This document shows, piece by piece, positions 28,689-38,000 of a DNA stretch of 64,000 nucleotides (the first letter of the stretch is position 1; the number at the start of each line of letters is the position of its first letter). The notes beneath the pieces are model-generated. The model did no database searches, was not told the DNA's origin, and worked only from the letters and a program-made list of their open reading frames with translations. Origin of the DNA: Alcanivorax nanhaiticus (GTDB lineage: Bacteria; Pseudomonadota; Gammaproteobacteria; Pseudomonadales; Alcanivoracaceae); assembly GCF_000756665.1 (NCBI RefSeq), contig NZ_ARXV01000009.1:62001-126000 (forward strand), written 5' to 3'. The translations under genes were made by a program, and so were the position numbers.

Positions 28689-29684
28689 TTATTGTTGTTC
28701 TTCTGCTGCCTGCGGTACGACACCCGCCACGGCGAATTGTTGTTTTGAAAATTCCACACGTTCCGCCGCCGGGCGGTCTTCCCCTTTCAGTGCATCCAGG
28801 TGCTTTTCGACAATGCCACAGCGGCGCAGCAGGCCATCATCCATGGCAATCTGGATATTCAGGCCGGGCCGGGCATTCAGTTCCAGCATCATTGGGCCGT
28901 GATCGCGATCCATGACCAGATCCACCCCAAGATAACCCAGCCCCGTCAGGTCATAACAACGGGCCGCCAGGGCCAGACAATCTTCCCAGTCCGGCACGGT
29001 CAGCCCGGCAACCGCATTGGCGGTATCCGGATGGCGTTCGATACGCTGATTGTGCCAGGTGCCCCCCAGGGTTACCCCGGTGGACAGATCCAGTCCTACA
29101 CCTATGGCACCCTGATGGAGGTTGGCCTTGCCCTGGGACTGCCTGGTGGGCAAACGCAGCATCGCCGCTACCGGGTAGCCCTTGAGCACGATGATGCGGA
29201 TATCCGGCACACCTTCATAGCTGATGCGGTTGAACAGTTCGGTGGAGCGCACCCGGTATTCGATCAGCGCCTCATCCCGATGACCTCCCAGCGAATAGAT
29301 GCCGGACAGGATTCCCGAGATGTGATGCTCCAGCTCGTCCTGAGTAATGATGCGACCGGAAGCGGAACGGAAGTAATGCTCGAAGCGATCAGCAATCACC
29401 ATGATGCCATCACCACCCGCGCCCTGGGCCGGCTTGATGACAAAATCGCGATGAGTATCCACTACCTTGCGCAAGGTGCTGATACCCTGTTCAGTGCGGA
29501 TAGCACCGTACAGTTCAGGCACCCGAATGCCCGCCTCGAGGGCCATCTTCTTGGTCTTGAGCTTGTCATCCACCAAAGGATAGAGACTGCGTTTGTTGTA
29601 GCGCAGAATGTAGTCACCATTGCGCTGGTTGATCCCCATCACACCACGGGCACGCAGCGCCTTGCGGGTCTTCGACCAGAACAT
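28689..29684 (-). CDS. Alpha-L-glutamate ligase-like ATP-grasp protein (RimK-like)
   Basis: A 331-residue ATP-grasp enzyme of the RimK-like group. It contains the nucleotide-binding segment FVIKPAQGAGGDGIMV (near 110) and the metal-binding MLELNARPGLNIQIA near 285. RimK enzymes ligate glutamate or similar amino acids to a peptide acceptor. It is the last gene of a three-gene operon with a retropepsin-like protease and a transglutaminase-like membrane protein, overlapping the latter as TGATG. Acceptor unknown. Confidence 0.85.
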   Translation of the reverse strand: MFWSKTRKALRARGVMGINQRNGDYILRYNKRSLYPLVDDKLKTKKMALEAGIRVPELYGAIRTEQGISTLRKVVDTHRDFVIKPAQGAGGDGIMVIADRFEHYFRSASGRIITQDELEHHISGILSGIYSLGGHRDEALIEYRVRSTELFNRISYEGVPDIRIIVLKGYPVAAMLRLPTRQSQGKANLHQGAIGVGLDLSTGVTLGGTWHNQRIERHPDTANAVAGLTVPDWEDCLALAARCYDLTGLGYLGVDLVMDRDHGPMMLELNARPGLNIQIAMDDGLLRRCGIVEKHLDALKGEDRPAAERVEFSKQQFAVAGVVPQAAEEQQ

Positions 29685-31219
29685 CAGTGCTTATCTCCAT
29701 CCACCATGGCGCGGAAACGAACCAGCTCAGTGACGCGATAGCCCCGATAGTGGCCCATCATCACCATAAAGGCCGCCACACACAGCAATACGCCCGGGAA
29801 AGTGAAGACAAAATAGGTCAGTGGCTGCCAGACCATCAGCAAGTGGCTCAGCACCGCCACAAACAAGGTTCCCATACCGATCTTCAACGACTGGGAACCA
29901 CCCCGCTCTTCCCACACGATGGAGGTTCGTTCGATAACCATGGTTAATACCACCATGGGGAACAAACCCACGGACAATCCAGAGCCGATGCCCAGCTTGT
30001 AGCCCAGCAAACTCATCAGCGCCATCACCATTACCACAAAGGTAAGCACCACCGACAACCGGGGTAATAACTGTAATTTGAGATGCTCAAGATAAGATCG
30101 TAACGACAAGCCCAGCGCAGTAATGAACACAAACAGCAGCACGCCATAGATCACCTGGGTTTCCCTGAAGGCCAGGGCAATCAGTACCGGCGTAAAAGTA
30201 CCCAACGTTTCCATGCCCACCAGCGATCGCATCAGCAGCACCAGGATCACCCCGATGGGGATCATGATCAGGGTGCGATACAACTGCTGTGCCGGCAGCG
30301 GCAATTCATAAAGCGAGAAGTCGATAAAGCTGCTGGCATCCTTGAGACGCAGGGTTTGCGCCAGCTGCAACGCACTCATCTCGTTGCGATGCACACTGAA
30401 CACCATATCCGCAGATTTGCCGCCATCGACCTGCATCAGCGGCTCCCAGCCTCGCCACCAGACCAAGCGATCTTCCGGCAGCCCCTGCTGACCATTCATG
30501 GGGTTAAAGTACAACCACTGTCGACCGTTATAGCTACGCAGCCACAGCTCAGGCTCCTGTTCCTGAGACTCGGCAAGCCGCAGAGTGTGTACCGGCTCTA
30601 TGGGGATATGCGACAGGCCCAGCAGCAAATCAATGACGCGGGCACGATTGCGTGCACTGACATCACTACCGAGAAGCAGCTGAGCGTTGTCATTTTGCAG
30701 CTCGTTAACGCGCTTGATGGTTTCCCGGATGAAGGTTTCCACATCCGCAGAATGTTGCCGAATCGGCTCCAGCAACGCTTCTGCCGCCAGACGGTCAGGC
30801 CCTTCGATATTAGGAGCCTGACGGAACTGCGGGCCAGGTTCCACTTCACGGGTTTCCGCGTAGCGGTGGGTCAGCATCAAACGGTAATAGAGAAACTGGC
30901 GACCCTCAGCGCGACGGGAAGACCAGGTCACCTGACGGTTACCCTTCTCCTCGTTCACGTTGACGCCGTAGTTATTGGAAATGAAGCTCTCATTCAAGGT
31001 AGTGAAACCACTACCCAGTGGTGGCACAAACATCCGCACCTTGACCGGCTTGTTGGGCCGGGCAGAAAAGCCTACCTGCGCATCAATGACCCAAACGGGG
31101 TCCTTCTCGTCCTGACTCAGGGGAACATGCTGAACATAGACCTGATAAAGAATGCTGCCCAATCCCAACAGAAATAGTGCCAGCGCCAGAACGCGAGCCT
31201 GAAACTTCACTGAACCCAT
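29684..31219 (-). CDS. Inactive transglutaminase / 7-transmembrane fusion protein
   Basis: A 511-residue membrane protein. One N-terminal helix (about 8-28) is followed by a periplasmic part of about 300 residues containing a transglutaminase-like region described as inactive in the family, and then about seven transmembrane helices (about 315-500). It sits in the middle of the retropepsin/ATP-grasp operon with 1-bp overlaps on both sides. The family is annotated in Pseudomonas and related genera next to the same partners; the operon has been connected with osmotic stress, as far as I recall. Confidence 0.82.
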   Translation of the reverse strand: MGSVKFQARVLALALFLLGLGSILYQVYVQHVPLSQDEKDPVWVIDAQVGFSARPNKPVKVRMFVPPLGSGFTTLNESFISNNYGVNVNEEKGNRQVTWSSRRAEGRQFLYYRLMLTHRYAETREVEPGPQFRQAPNIEGPDRLAAEALLEPIRQHSADVETFIRETIKRVNELQNDNAQLLLGSDVSARNRARVIDLLLGLSHIPIEPVHTLRLAESQEQEPELWLRSYNGRQWLYFNPMNGQQGLPEDRLVWWRGWEPLMQVDGGKSADMVFSVHRNEMSALQLAQTLRLKDASSFIDFSLYELPLPAQQLYRTLIMIPIGVILVLLMRSLVGMETLGTFTPVLIALAFRETQVIYGVLLFVFITALGLSLRSYLEHLKLQLLPRLSVVLTFVVMVMALMSLLGYKLGIGSGLSVGLFPMVVLTMVIERTSIVWEERGGSQSLKIGMGTLFVAVLSHLLMVWQPLTYFVFTFPGVLLCVAAFMVMMGHYRGYRVTELVRFRAMVDGDKH

Positions 31220-31815
31220 TATTGCGCCTCGGCAGCCTCCGTCGTCGCGTCGAGTTGTTCATCCATATCCAAAGTGCAGCGAGGGGAACCCGCCGTCATC
31301 TTCAATGACGGATCCACCACCGCTCCCAGGCGTTTAAGGGCATCAGCACCGATAAGCAGCGGATAACTAAAATCACTGCGATCGGTCAGATTCACCTCAA
31401 TCTGCTCTGCCCGTCTGCCCATGCACACCGTCAGCATGACCATAGGCCGACGATTGTACCCTCTTTCTTCCTCTACGAGACTCTCTGCAAGACGTTTGAT
31501 ACGCACATGGCCTACCAGCGGAAGCTGGATATCATCCCACTGCTCACGGGTGATCCCCAGCCGGTCACGTTCTTCCTTGCTCAGGGCAAGGTCAAACTCG
31601 ACCATATCCTGATCGTCGAGCTCAAAGATTTTTATATTCCGCGCACTCAGGGAAGCGGACTCGGCTCCAGTATCAAGCTTGGCCGGCACCGTCACTCCGA
31701 TTTCGCGCAGCTGGACATTCTCGTTCAAGCCGTAAATCACCTTGCTGGCAGGGCCTGCTGCCTGTGCACTCAGCACATATCCGACCAACAGCAGCAAAAG
31801 TGGAAATCGCATCAT
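31219..31815 (-). CDS. Retropepsin-like aspartic peptidase (DUF785/RimB-like), exported
   Basis: A 198-residue protein with a signal peptide (ending near LSAQA, residue 19). The motif KLDTGAESASLSA (near 45) carries the Asp-Thr-Gly active site of retropepsin-like aspartic proteases; YPLLIGADALKRLG near 155 is the conserved second motif. The family is often named ATP-dependent zinc protease in annotation, which the sequence does not support. First gene of the operon with the 7TM and ATP-grasp genes. Confidence 0.85.
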   Translation of the reverse strand: MMRFPLLLLLVGYVLSAQAAGPASKVIYGLNENVQLREIGVTVPAKLDTGAESASLSARNIKIFELDDQDMVEFDLALSKEERDRLGITREQWDDIQLPLVGHVRIKRLAESLVEEERGYNRRPMVMLTVCMGRRAEQIEVNLTDRSDFSYPLLIGADALKRLGAVVDPSLKMTAGSPRCTLDMDEQLDATTEAAEAQ

Positions 31816-32138
31816 AACAACCTGAAAGTAAAAGCGTTATAGCCCGGCAAGCCGACCTGAGAGCACCCTCTGTGACTGAATCGAGTCAAAAAGGTTGCGC
31901 CATTCTAGGACATCGAATCCCGGTTCGCAGGAACAAGCCTTAATTCTTGAAGTAGATCACATTCCGGCCCTCCACCGGTTGCTGTGACGGCAACCTCTGA
32001 CCCTGGAGACCAACCTAATGGCTCCAACACAAGGAGAAACCCTGACAGACGGGGTATCGCCAGCCTCTGGCGCTGCTATAATGCGCGCCCCTGCGACCCC
32101 CAGATGGGGCTCGCTCATTCTTCACTGGAGCTACACTC
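31816..32138. other. Divergent intergenic region between the retropepsin operon and typA
   Basis: About 320 bp without a gene. It holds the upstream region of two divergent transcripts. The only clear signal is the extended -10 promoter for typA at 32074-32082. I see no riboswitch, tRNA or repeat arm here. Confidence 0.6.
32074..32082 (+). promoter_or_regulatory. Extended -10 promoter of typA
   Basis: TGCTATAAT: a perfect TATAAT at 32077-32082 with the TG extension one base upstream. No good -35 hexamer at 17 bp. It is 57 bp before the GTG start. Confidence 0.7.
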
Positions 32139-33950
32139 GTGATTGAACGCCTGCGCAATATTGCCATTATCGCCCACGTTGACCACGGCAAAACCACCCT
32201 GGTGGACAAGTTGCTGCAACAGTCCGGCACCCTGGGAGATCGCGCTGGCGACATCGAGCGGGTGATGGATTCCAACGATCTGGAGAAGGAGCGTGGCATC
32301 ACCATCCTCTCCAAGAACACTGCTATTCAGTGGAACGACTACCGCATCAACATCGTGGACACCCCCGGACACGCCGACTTCGGTGGTGAAGTAGAACGGG
32401 TCATGTCCATGGTGGATTCCGTGCTGCTGCTGGTCGATGCGGTAGACGGCCCCATGCCACAAACTCGCTTTGTGACCCAGAAAGCCTTCGCCGCCGGCCT
32501 CAAGCCGATCGTGGTGATCAACAAGATCGACCGTCCCGGCGCACGCCCTGACTGGGTAATGGATCAGGTATTCGATCTGTTCGACAACCTGGGCGCCACC
32601 GACGAGCAGCTCGACTTCCCGGTGATCTATGCCTCCGCCCTGAACGGCATCGCCGGCTTGGAAGCCGACAACCTGGCTGACGACATGACTCCGCTGCTGC
32701 AGGCCATCGTCGACAAGGTGGACTACCCGGATGTGGACGCTGACGGTCCGTTCCAGATGCAGATCTCCTCTCTGGATTACAACAGCTACCTGGGCATCAT
32801 CGGCATCGGCCGGGTCAAGCGTGGCCAGATCAAGGCCAACAGCCCGGTGAAAGTGATCGGTGCTGACGGCGCCGTGCGCAACGGCAAGATCCTTACCATC
32901 ATGGGTTACCACGGCCTCGAGCGTGTCGACGCCCCCACCGCTTCCGCCGGTGAGATCGTCTGCATTACCGGTCTGGATCCGCTGAACATTTCCGACACCC
33001 TGTGTGATCCGGCCAATGTAGAAGCGCTGACTCCGCTTAGCGTGGACGAGCCCACCGTGAGCATGTTCTTCCATGTGAACACCTCCCCGTTCGCCGGCCA
33101 GGAAGGCAAATTCGTGACCAGCCGCCAGATCCGTGAGCGCCTGGAAGCCGAACTGAAGCACAACGTGGCCCTGCGCGTGGAAGAAACCGGCAGCGCCGAC
33201 CAGTTCCGCGTCTCCGGTCGTGGTGAACTGCACCTGTCAGTACTGATCGAGAACATGCGTCGTGAAGGCTTCGAGCTGGCCGTAGGCCGCCCGCAGGTAA
33301 TCATCCGCGAAGAAGACGGTGTGAAGCAGGAGCCCTACGAAACCGTAGTGGCTGACGTGGAAGAGCAGCATCAGGGTTCCATCATGGAACAACTGGGTCT
33401 GCGCAAGGCCGAGATGACCAACATGGAACCGGACGGCAAGGGCCGTGTTCGCCTGGAATTCCTGGTTCCCAGCCGTGGCCTGATCGGCTTCCGCAGCCAG
33501 TTCCTGACCCTCACCTCCGGTACCGGTATCCTCAACAGCACCTTCAGCCACTATGGTGAATTCAAGGCTGGCGACATGGCCAAGCGCATCAACGGCGTGC
33601 TGGTATCCATGGTGAAAGGCAAGGCGCTGGGCTTCGCCCTGTTCAACCTGCAGGAACGTGGCCGCATGCTGATCGACCCCAACGTGGAAGTGTATGAAGG
33701 TCAGGTTATCGGTATCCACAGCCGTGGCAACGACCTGGCAGTGAACCCCACCAAGGGCAAGCAGCTGACCAACATGCGTGCGTCTGGCACCGATGAAAAC
33801 ATCGTCCTGACCCCGCCGATCCGCTTCAGCCTGGAACAGGCACTGGACTTCATCGAAGACGACGAGCTGGTGGAAGTCACCCCGGAGAGCCTGCGTATTC
33901 GCAAGAAGCTGCTCACCGAAACCGAGCGCAAGCGCGCTGGCCGCGCCTGA
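32139..33950 (+). CDS. typA: Translational GTPase TypA/BipA
   Basis: Ribosome-associated GTPase important in stress and cold ribosome assembly. The protein is 603 residues. G1 HVDHGKTT is near residue 15, G2 RGIT near 51, G3 [11 protein letters not shown] near 71, G4 NKID near 127, followed by EF-G-like domains II, III and V and the BipA-specific C-terminal domain. The start is GTG at 32139, giving the normal N-terminus [12 protein letters not shown] strong terminator follows. Confidence 0.97.
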   Translation: MIERLRNIAIIAHVDHGKTTLVDKLLQQSGTLGDRAGDIERVMDSNDLEKERGITILSKNTAIQWNDYRINIVDTPGHADFGGEVERVMSMVDSVLLLVDAVDGPMPQTRFVTQKAFAAGLKPIVVINKIDRPGARPDWVMDQVFDLFDNLGATDEQLDFPVIYASALNGIAGLEADNLADDMTPLLQAIVDKVDYPDVDADGPFQMQISSLDYNSYLGIIGIGRVKRGQIKANSPVKVIGADGAVRNGKILTIMGYHGLERVDAPTASAGEIVCITGLDPLNISDTLCDPANVEALTPLSVDEPTVSMFFHVNTSPFAGQEGKFVTSRQIRERLEAELKHNVALRVEETGSADQFRVSGRGELHLSVLIENMRREGFELAVGRPQVIIREEDGVKQEPYETVVADVEEQHQGSIMEQLGLRKAEMTNMEPDGKGRVRLEFLVPSRGLIGFRSQFLTLTSGTGILNSTFSHYGEFKAGDMAKRINGVLVSMVKGKALGFALFNLQERGRMLIDPNVEVYEGQVIGIHSRGNDLAVNPTKGKQLTNMRASGTDENIVLTPPIRFSLEQALDFIEDDELVEVTPESLRIRKKLLTETERKRAGRA

Positions 33951-33968
33951 TACAGGGCCGCAGCCAAC

Positions 33969-33998
33969 AAAAAAGCCGGGCACATGCCCGGCTTTTTT
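33969..33998. terminator. Bidirectional Rho-independent terminator after typA
   Basis: A 14-bp stem (33969-33982 with 33985-33998), GC core gccgggca, flanked by A6 and T6. Confidence 0.93.
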
Positions 33999-34096
33999 AT
34001 GCCGTTTCGCGGATTTCCGGGAAGACCCCGCCCCCCCTTTCCGCAGAAGCGTCGCTGGCGGATGCTCCTACAGCCGCTTCGTAGCAAGCAGCCCTT

Positions 34097-34124
34097 CGAA
34101 ACTCGTTACTCGCAACGCGATACT
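34097..34124. repeat. Single heptamer array arm (family iii)
   Basis: Four 7-bp units of the form CGNNACT on the plus strand (third unit degenerate). Read on the minus strand, out of the gene at 34124-34450, the units begin AGTNNCG. The TGA stop of that gene (34124-34126) overlaps the arm by one base. Confidence 0.8.
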
Positions 34125-34450
34125 CATCTCAAAAGCATCAACATCACCAGCACCCCGGCAAAGAACCCCACCATAATCCCGGCAAGAAAGCCTGCAGATG
34201 AAACAGGAGAAGAATCAGATACCAATGCGGCGCACTCTGGCTGCTCACGCTGGTAGTCTTCTACCACCTCACGGGCACGGGGCGCGTCTTCATTGTCGAC
34301 CCACACCGACACCAGTCCAGCCGCCGGCAGCTCACCTACCCCACCCTGCAACAGATCCCCCTGCACTCTGGCAGCAATGCCCACCTGCTGTAGCAAATCC
34401 GCCACCACATGAGCTTCCAGCCCATCCCTGGCCTGATAGACACAGAGCAA
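34124..34450 (-). CDS. DUF2007-like small membrane protein
   Basis: A 108-residue protein. Residues 1-70 form a small alpha/beta domain starting with LCVYQARDGLEAHVVADLLQ, typical of DUF2007 (GlnB-like signal-transducing fold). A C-terminal helix (about 84-107) is strongly hydrophobic and would anchor it in the membrane. The start is a TTG at 34448-34450 with AGGAG 8 bp upstream, in the stop region of the preceding gene. Function unknown. Confidence 0.7.
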   Translation of the reverse strand: MLCVYQARDGLEAHVVADLLQQVGIAARVQGDLLQGGVGELPAAGLVSVWVDNEDAPRAREVVEDYQREQPECAALVSDSSPVSSAGFLAGIMVGFFAGVLVMLMLLR

Positions 34451-34454
34451 GGGG

Positions 34455-34787
34455 TTACTCCTGCTGATTCACAGCTTTCTTTTCCACCACTTCCAGTAGC
34501 GAATAGCGTTCGGAGCTGGCATCCGCCGGGGCGTTTTCCACCGGCGTCACCTTCACCCGCAAGACATACTGGTAGCCCGACTCAAACTCGAAGCCCTCGA
34601 TCCTGCTATAGAACAGGGAATAATTTTCTTCCCCTTCCCGGCGCACCTGAAGGCAATCCATAGGGCCAACGCCGATACATGCTGTCCGGTATGGCGCCAC
34701 CTCCAGCAACTGCCCCTCAGACGTAGATTCTCCGCAGCCCACCAGCACCACCAGCGCCACGATCCATCCCAACCATACTCGCTTCAT
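34455..34787 (-). CDS. DUF4377 domain lipoprotein
   Basis: A 110-residue predicted lipoprotein with lipobox VLVGC (Cys18). The mature part contains APYRTACIGVGPMDCLQVR, the signature of DUF4377, with two cysteines that may form a disulfide, followed by a beta-rich segment. Function unknown. It is probably co-transcribed with the DUF2007-like gene 4 bp downstream. Confidence 0.8.
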   Translation of the reverse strand: MKRVWLGWIVALVVLVGCGESTSEGQLLEVAPYRTACIGVGPMDCLQVRREGEENYSLFYSRIEGFEFESGYQYVLRVKVTPVENAPADASSERYSLLEVVEKKAVNQQE

Positions 34788-34856
34788 GACAAATCCCTGC
34801 TATTCTTGCCTGCCACTCAATGAGTAACACGGCTTCGCCCTGACGGCAAAAAAACA

Positions 34857-35330
34857 ATGCTGCACATTGCACTCTACGAACCAGAAATTCCACCTAACAC
34901 AGGTAATATCATCCGCCTTGCGGCCAACACCGGGGCCAGTCTGCATCTGATCGAACCCCTGGGTTTTTCGCTGGACGAAAAAAAACTGCGTCGCGCCGGA
35001 CTGGACTATCGGGAATTCGCCAACCTCCAGCTACATGCCAGTTTCAACGATTTTCTTGAAAAGATCCCCGGTCAACGCCTGTTTGCCCTGACCACCAAAG
35101 CCAGCCCCCCACACAGCGAGGCGAAATTCCAGGATGGCGATGTCCTGTTGTTCGGCCCCGAAACCCGCGGCCTCCCCTTGAGCATCATCGAATCCCTGCC
35201 CGAAGCCCAACGACTACGGCTACCCATGGTCCCAGATAGCCGCAGCCTCAATCTCAGCAACGCGGTGGCCGTAACACTGTATGAAGCGTGGAGGCAGCTG
35301 GGATATGAAGGGGCAATGAACAGTGAATAG
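34857..35330 (+). CDS. trmL: tRNA (cytidine/uridine(34)-2'-O)-methyltransferase TrmL
   Basis: SPOUT-class methyltransferase that modifies the wobble ribose of two leucine tRNAs. It is 157 residues, matching E. coli TrmL. The N-terminus [28 protein letters not shown] near 100 and the trefoil-knot motif [10 protein letters not shown] near 130 are conserved. The last codons (MNSE then TAG) come from a heptamer array, so the 3' end of the gene appears to have been rewritten by the repeat. Confidence 0.95.
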   Translation: MLHIALYEPEIPPNTGNIIRLAANTGASLHLIEPLGFSLDEKKLRRAGLDYREFANLQLHASFNDFLEKIPGQRLFALTTKASPPHSEAKFQDGDVLLFGPETRGLPLSIIESLPEAQRLRLPMVPDSRSLNLSNAVAVTLYEAWRQLGYEGAMNSE

Positions 35331-35475
35331 TTAACAGTGAACAGCGCGCGGACCCGGCGATCTTCAGCATTAAACGCAAGAGGCCGCGTCCATTGCCTGA
35401 GCGCGGCCTCTTGCGTTTCAGAACAGACAAACCACAAACGCGGCGCTGTTCACTATTCACTGTTAACTGTTCACT
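35315..35475. repeat. Composite element: two inverted heptamer arrays around a terminator (family i)
   Basis: Left arm 35315-35342 and right arm 35448-35475, each exactly four 7-bp units (AGTGAAC/AGTTAAC type read outward from the flanking gene). Between them is a 17-bp perfect stem, 35372-35388 with 35402-35418 (core gcaagaggccgcg). The stop codons of trmL (plus) and secB (minus) both lie inside the arms. The element sits between convergent genes. Confidence 0.92.
35372..35418. terminator. Bidirectional terminator core between trmL and secB
   Basis: 17-bp perfect stem starting aaacgcaagaggccgcg with a 13-nt loop. Each side leaves as gcgttt, a short T run. Shared with the elements at 18977 and 60924. 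Confidence 0.8.
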
Positions 35476-35947
35476 GCACCGTTTCGCCTTTCGCCTCAGC
35501 CTGGGCTTGCGCCTGCTGTTGACGCTGCTGCTGGTACAGCGCATCAAAGTTGATTGGCTGCAACAGCAATTGCGGGAAGGAACCCTTGGCGACCAGGTCA
35601 GAGACCACTTCACGCACATAGGGGAACAGCAGGTTGGGGCAGTAGGCACCCAGCAACTGAGCCAGCTCTTCGCCTTCGATCCCTTTCACGGTGAAAATAC
35701 CCGCCTGCTTGACTTCAGCCAGGTAAAACGTCTTTTCTTCCGCTTCATCCTTGGCGGTCACTGTCACCGTCAGCTCCACCTCATACTCTGAGCTTTCACC
35801 GATACGGCGCGCGGCGGTATTGATCTGGATATTCACCTTGGGCTTCCATTCCTGCAGAAACACTTCAGGGGCGCCTGGGCACTCAAAGGAAGCATCCTTC
35901 AGATAGACACGCTGCAGTTGGAAAACCTGTTGTTGTTCGTCAGCCAT
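35471..35947 (-). CDS. secB: Protein-export chaperone SecB
   Basis: Tetrameric cytosolic chaperone that hands unfolded preproteins to SecA. It is 158 residues with the standard FQLQRVYLKDASFECP near 8-23 and the ending LYQQQRQQQ. The TGA stop lies inside the heptamer array at 35448-35475. The grxC gene lies 12 bp upstream; the pair is conserved in gammaproteobacteria. Confidence 0.97.
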   Translation of the reverse strand: MADEQQQVFQLQRVYLKDASFECPGAPEVFLQEWKPKVNIQINTAARRIGESSEYEVELTVTVTAKDEAEEKTFYLAEVKQAGIFTVKGIEGEELAQLLGAYCPNLLFPYVREVVSDLVAKGSFPQLLLQPINFDALYQQQRQQQAQAQAEAKGETVQ

Positions 35948-35959
35948 TATTCTCTCCAG

Positions 35960-36220
35960 TTATTCACTCGCCCCGAGCAAGACATCCAGTTCCCCCGCCC
36001 GCTCTAGCGCATAAAGTTCATCGCACCCACCAATGGGATGCTCATTGATAAAGATCTGCGGCACCGTATGGGCGCCACCGCGCTGCTGCATCACCTGCCG
36101 CTGCGCAGGATCACGATCCACATCTGTGTCCTCATAGGACACACTCTTGCTGTCCAGCAACCGCTTGGCGCGGATGCAAAAGGGGCACCATGCGGTTGTA
36201 TACAGTTCCACTTTCGCCAT
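35960..36220 (-). CDS. grxC: Glutaredoxin 3
   Basis: Small thiol-disulfide oxidoreductase, 86 residues. The active site is WCPFCIRAK (C-x-x-C near 12-15) and the glutathione-binding TVPQIFI cis-proline motif is near 52. Part of the rhodanese-grxC-secB operon on the minus strand. Confidence 0.96.
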   Translation of the reverse strand: MAKVELYTTAWCPFCIRAKRLLDSKSVSYEDTDVDRDPAQRQVMQQRGGAHTVPQIFINEHPIGGCDELYALERAGELDVLLGASE

Positions 36221-36243
36221 GGTTAAACCTCCTTATTCAGCAA

Positions 36244-36660
36244 TCAGCCCTTCACCACCGGCAGGGACGCAGAGCGCCAGGCGTTAATGCCTCCCTGAAT
36301 CCGGTACAGGTTTTCAAACCCCTTGGTACGCAGCTGTCTGCCAAGATGTGAGGCCTTGCTACCCATATCACAAGTCAGAATCAGCGGTTTATCCTTGTAT
36401 TTTTCCAATTCTGCAATACGCTCTAGGGCCTGACCGGCAGGAATATTGAGGCTACCGGCAATATGACCGGCACGAAACTCATCACTGTCACGCAGATCAA
36501 CAATGACCGCCTCATCCCGGTTTACCATATTGGTGGCCATCTGCGGCGTCACCGGCTTGCCCCCCCGACGGGACTCAAGCACAAAGAAAACAGCCCAAAG
36601 CAGGAAAAAGGCGGACACCAGAAGATAATGGTTGCTGGCGAATTCAAACAGTTGGCTCAT
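36244..36660 (-). CDS. Membrane-anchored rhodanese-like protein (YibN-like)
   Basis: A 138-residue protein with one N-terminal transmembrane helix (about 9-27) and a rhodanese domain (about 40-135). The catalytic loop reads TCDMGSKAS, with Cys in the expected place. The same gene precedes grxC and secB in Pseudomonas and E. coli. In Pseudomonas a gpmI gene stands next, between this gene and envC; here the gap is only 112 bp. Confidence 0.9.
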   Translation of the reverse strand: MSQLFEFASNHYLLVSAFFLLWAVFFVLESRRGGKPVTPQMATNMVNRDEAVIVDLRDSDEFRAGHIAGSLNIPAGQALERIAELEKYKDKPLILTCDMGSKASHLGRQLRTKGFENLYRIQGGINAWRSASLPVVKG

Positions 36661-36772
36661 GGGAACCCCGAATCAGTGGCGTTAATCCGCGCTGCCGGGC
36701 AGTACCGAGACAGTCGGATCGATGAAAAATCGGCGCCAAGTATACACACCCCCAGGGGGGTAAGGTAAAACC

Positions 36773-37966
36773 ATGCAGCCCACTTTCAGCCCTCGCCATC
36801 CGCTGGCCGCACTCTTGGGGCTCTTTCTGGCCCTGGCGCTATGCAACTCTGCCCAGGCCGAACCCAAGCCATCCAAAGCCGAACTGGAGGCACTGAAAAG
36901 CCGTATCAGTGAACTCAGCAAGGCTCAAGCCAGGGAATTACGTGAGCGTGATGCCTTGCAGGCAGATCTGCGAGACGCAGAACTGCGTATCAGTCGCCTG
37001 GCACGCGAACAGCGCGATCTGCAAAAGCGCGAGACCGAAGCGCTAACCCAACTGCGCACTCTGGAAAAAGAGCAGGCCGCCCTCGCCAAGGACAAACGCA
37101 CCCAAGTGGAGTGGCTGGCCCGGACCGTCCGCGCCAGCTATCAAAGCGGCCGTCAGGAGCGCCTTAAATTGCTGCTGAACCAGGAGCAGCCAGATCAAAT
37201 TGCCCGCCTGATGCGCTATCAAGAATATTATCAGCGCGCCCGCACCGAGCGCCTTGCAGCGGTAAAGGCTGAGCTGGTGGAGCTGCAGGCAGTAAGTGAG
37301 CGAGTCGCCGCAGCCAGAGAGGTTTTACTGGACAAGCGAACCGAGCTGCAGCGCCATGCCAGCAAGCTTGAAGACGCTCAACGCAAGCGGCAACAAAGTA
37401 TGGCCGCCCTGAATCGCTCCCTGGACAGCCGCGGTAGTGACATCAACCAGTTAAAAACGGATCAACAACGTCTCACCAAATTACTGGAAGAGATGCGCCG
37501 CAGCTTTGACGATATCCCGGCTGATCTGGGAGGCAAACCGTTCGGCAAACTGGCCGGAAAACTGCCATGGCCTCTGCCAGGTCGTATCACCACTGGCTAT
37601 AACAGCCGCCGCGAGGGCGCACTGCGCTGGCAGGGGGTCATACTGGGCGCGCCCGGCGGCACACCAGTACGCGCCATTCATCCTGGCCGGGTAGTCTTTG
37701 CGGATTGGCTGCGAGGTTACGGACTACTGACCATTGTGGATCACGGTGATGGCTACCTGAGTCTCTATGGCTATAACCAGGCCCTGCTTCGCGAGGTGGG
37801 TGAATGGGTCGCGGCAGGAGACAGTCTCGCACTGGCGGGCAATTCAGGGGGCAACATGGCCAGTGGTCTGTATTTCGAGATACGCCATCGCGGCAAGGCA
37901 GTGAACCCGACACGCTGGTGCGACCGCCGTGTTACACTGCCCCCCATCGCCCAGAACGACCAATAA
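36773..37966 (+). CDS. envC: Murein hydrolase activator EnvC
   Basis: Periplasmic activator of the septal amidases AmiA/AmiB. It is 397 residues: signal peptide (about 1-32, ending AQA), a long coiled coil (about 35-250) rich in E, R, Q and L, and a C-terminal LytM domain (about 270-390). The LytM metal ligands are degenerate: the usual LHFEIR reads LYFEIRH, and the upstream H-x-x-x-D is not evident, as expected for an activator and not an enzyme. ctpA starts 34 bp downstream. Confidence 0.93.
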   Translation: MQPTFSPRHPLAALLGLFLALALCNSAQAEPKPSKAELEALKSRISELSKAQARELRERDALQADLRDAELRISRLAREQRDLQKRETEALTQLRTLEKEQAALAKDKRTQVEWLARTVRASYQSGRQERLKLLLNQEQPDQIARLMRYQEYYQRARTERLAAVKAELVELQAVSERVAAAREVLLDKRTELQRHASKLEDAQRKRQQSMAALNRSLDSRGSDINQLKTDQQRLTKLLEEMRRSFDDIPADLGGKPFGKLAGKLPWPLPGRITTGYNSRREGALRWQGVILGAPGGTPVRAIHPGRVVFADWLRGYGLLTIVDHGDGYLSLYGYNQALLREVGEWVAAGDSLALAGNSGGNMASGLYFEIRHRGKAVNPTRWCDRRVTLPPIAQNDQ

Positions 37967-38000
37967 CATGCACGGATGCACCGTGTTTCGGGGACACCTG

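Noticed and set aside
32115..33233. A 372-codon minus-strand frame across typA
   Set aside because: Shadow of typA, whose GTPase motifs are clear on the plus strand.
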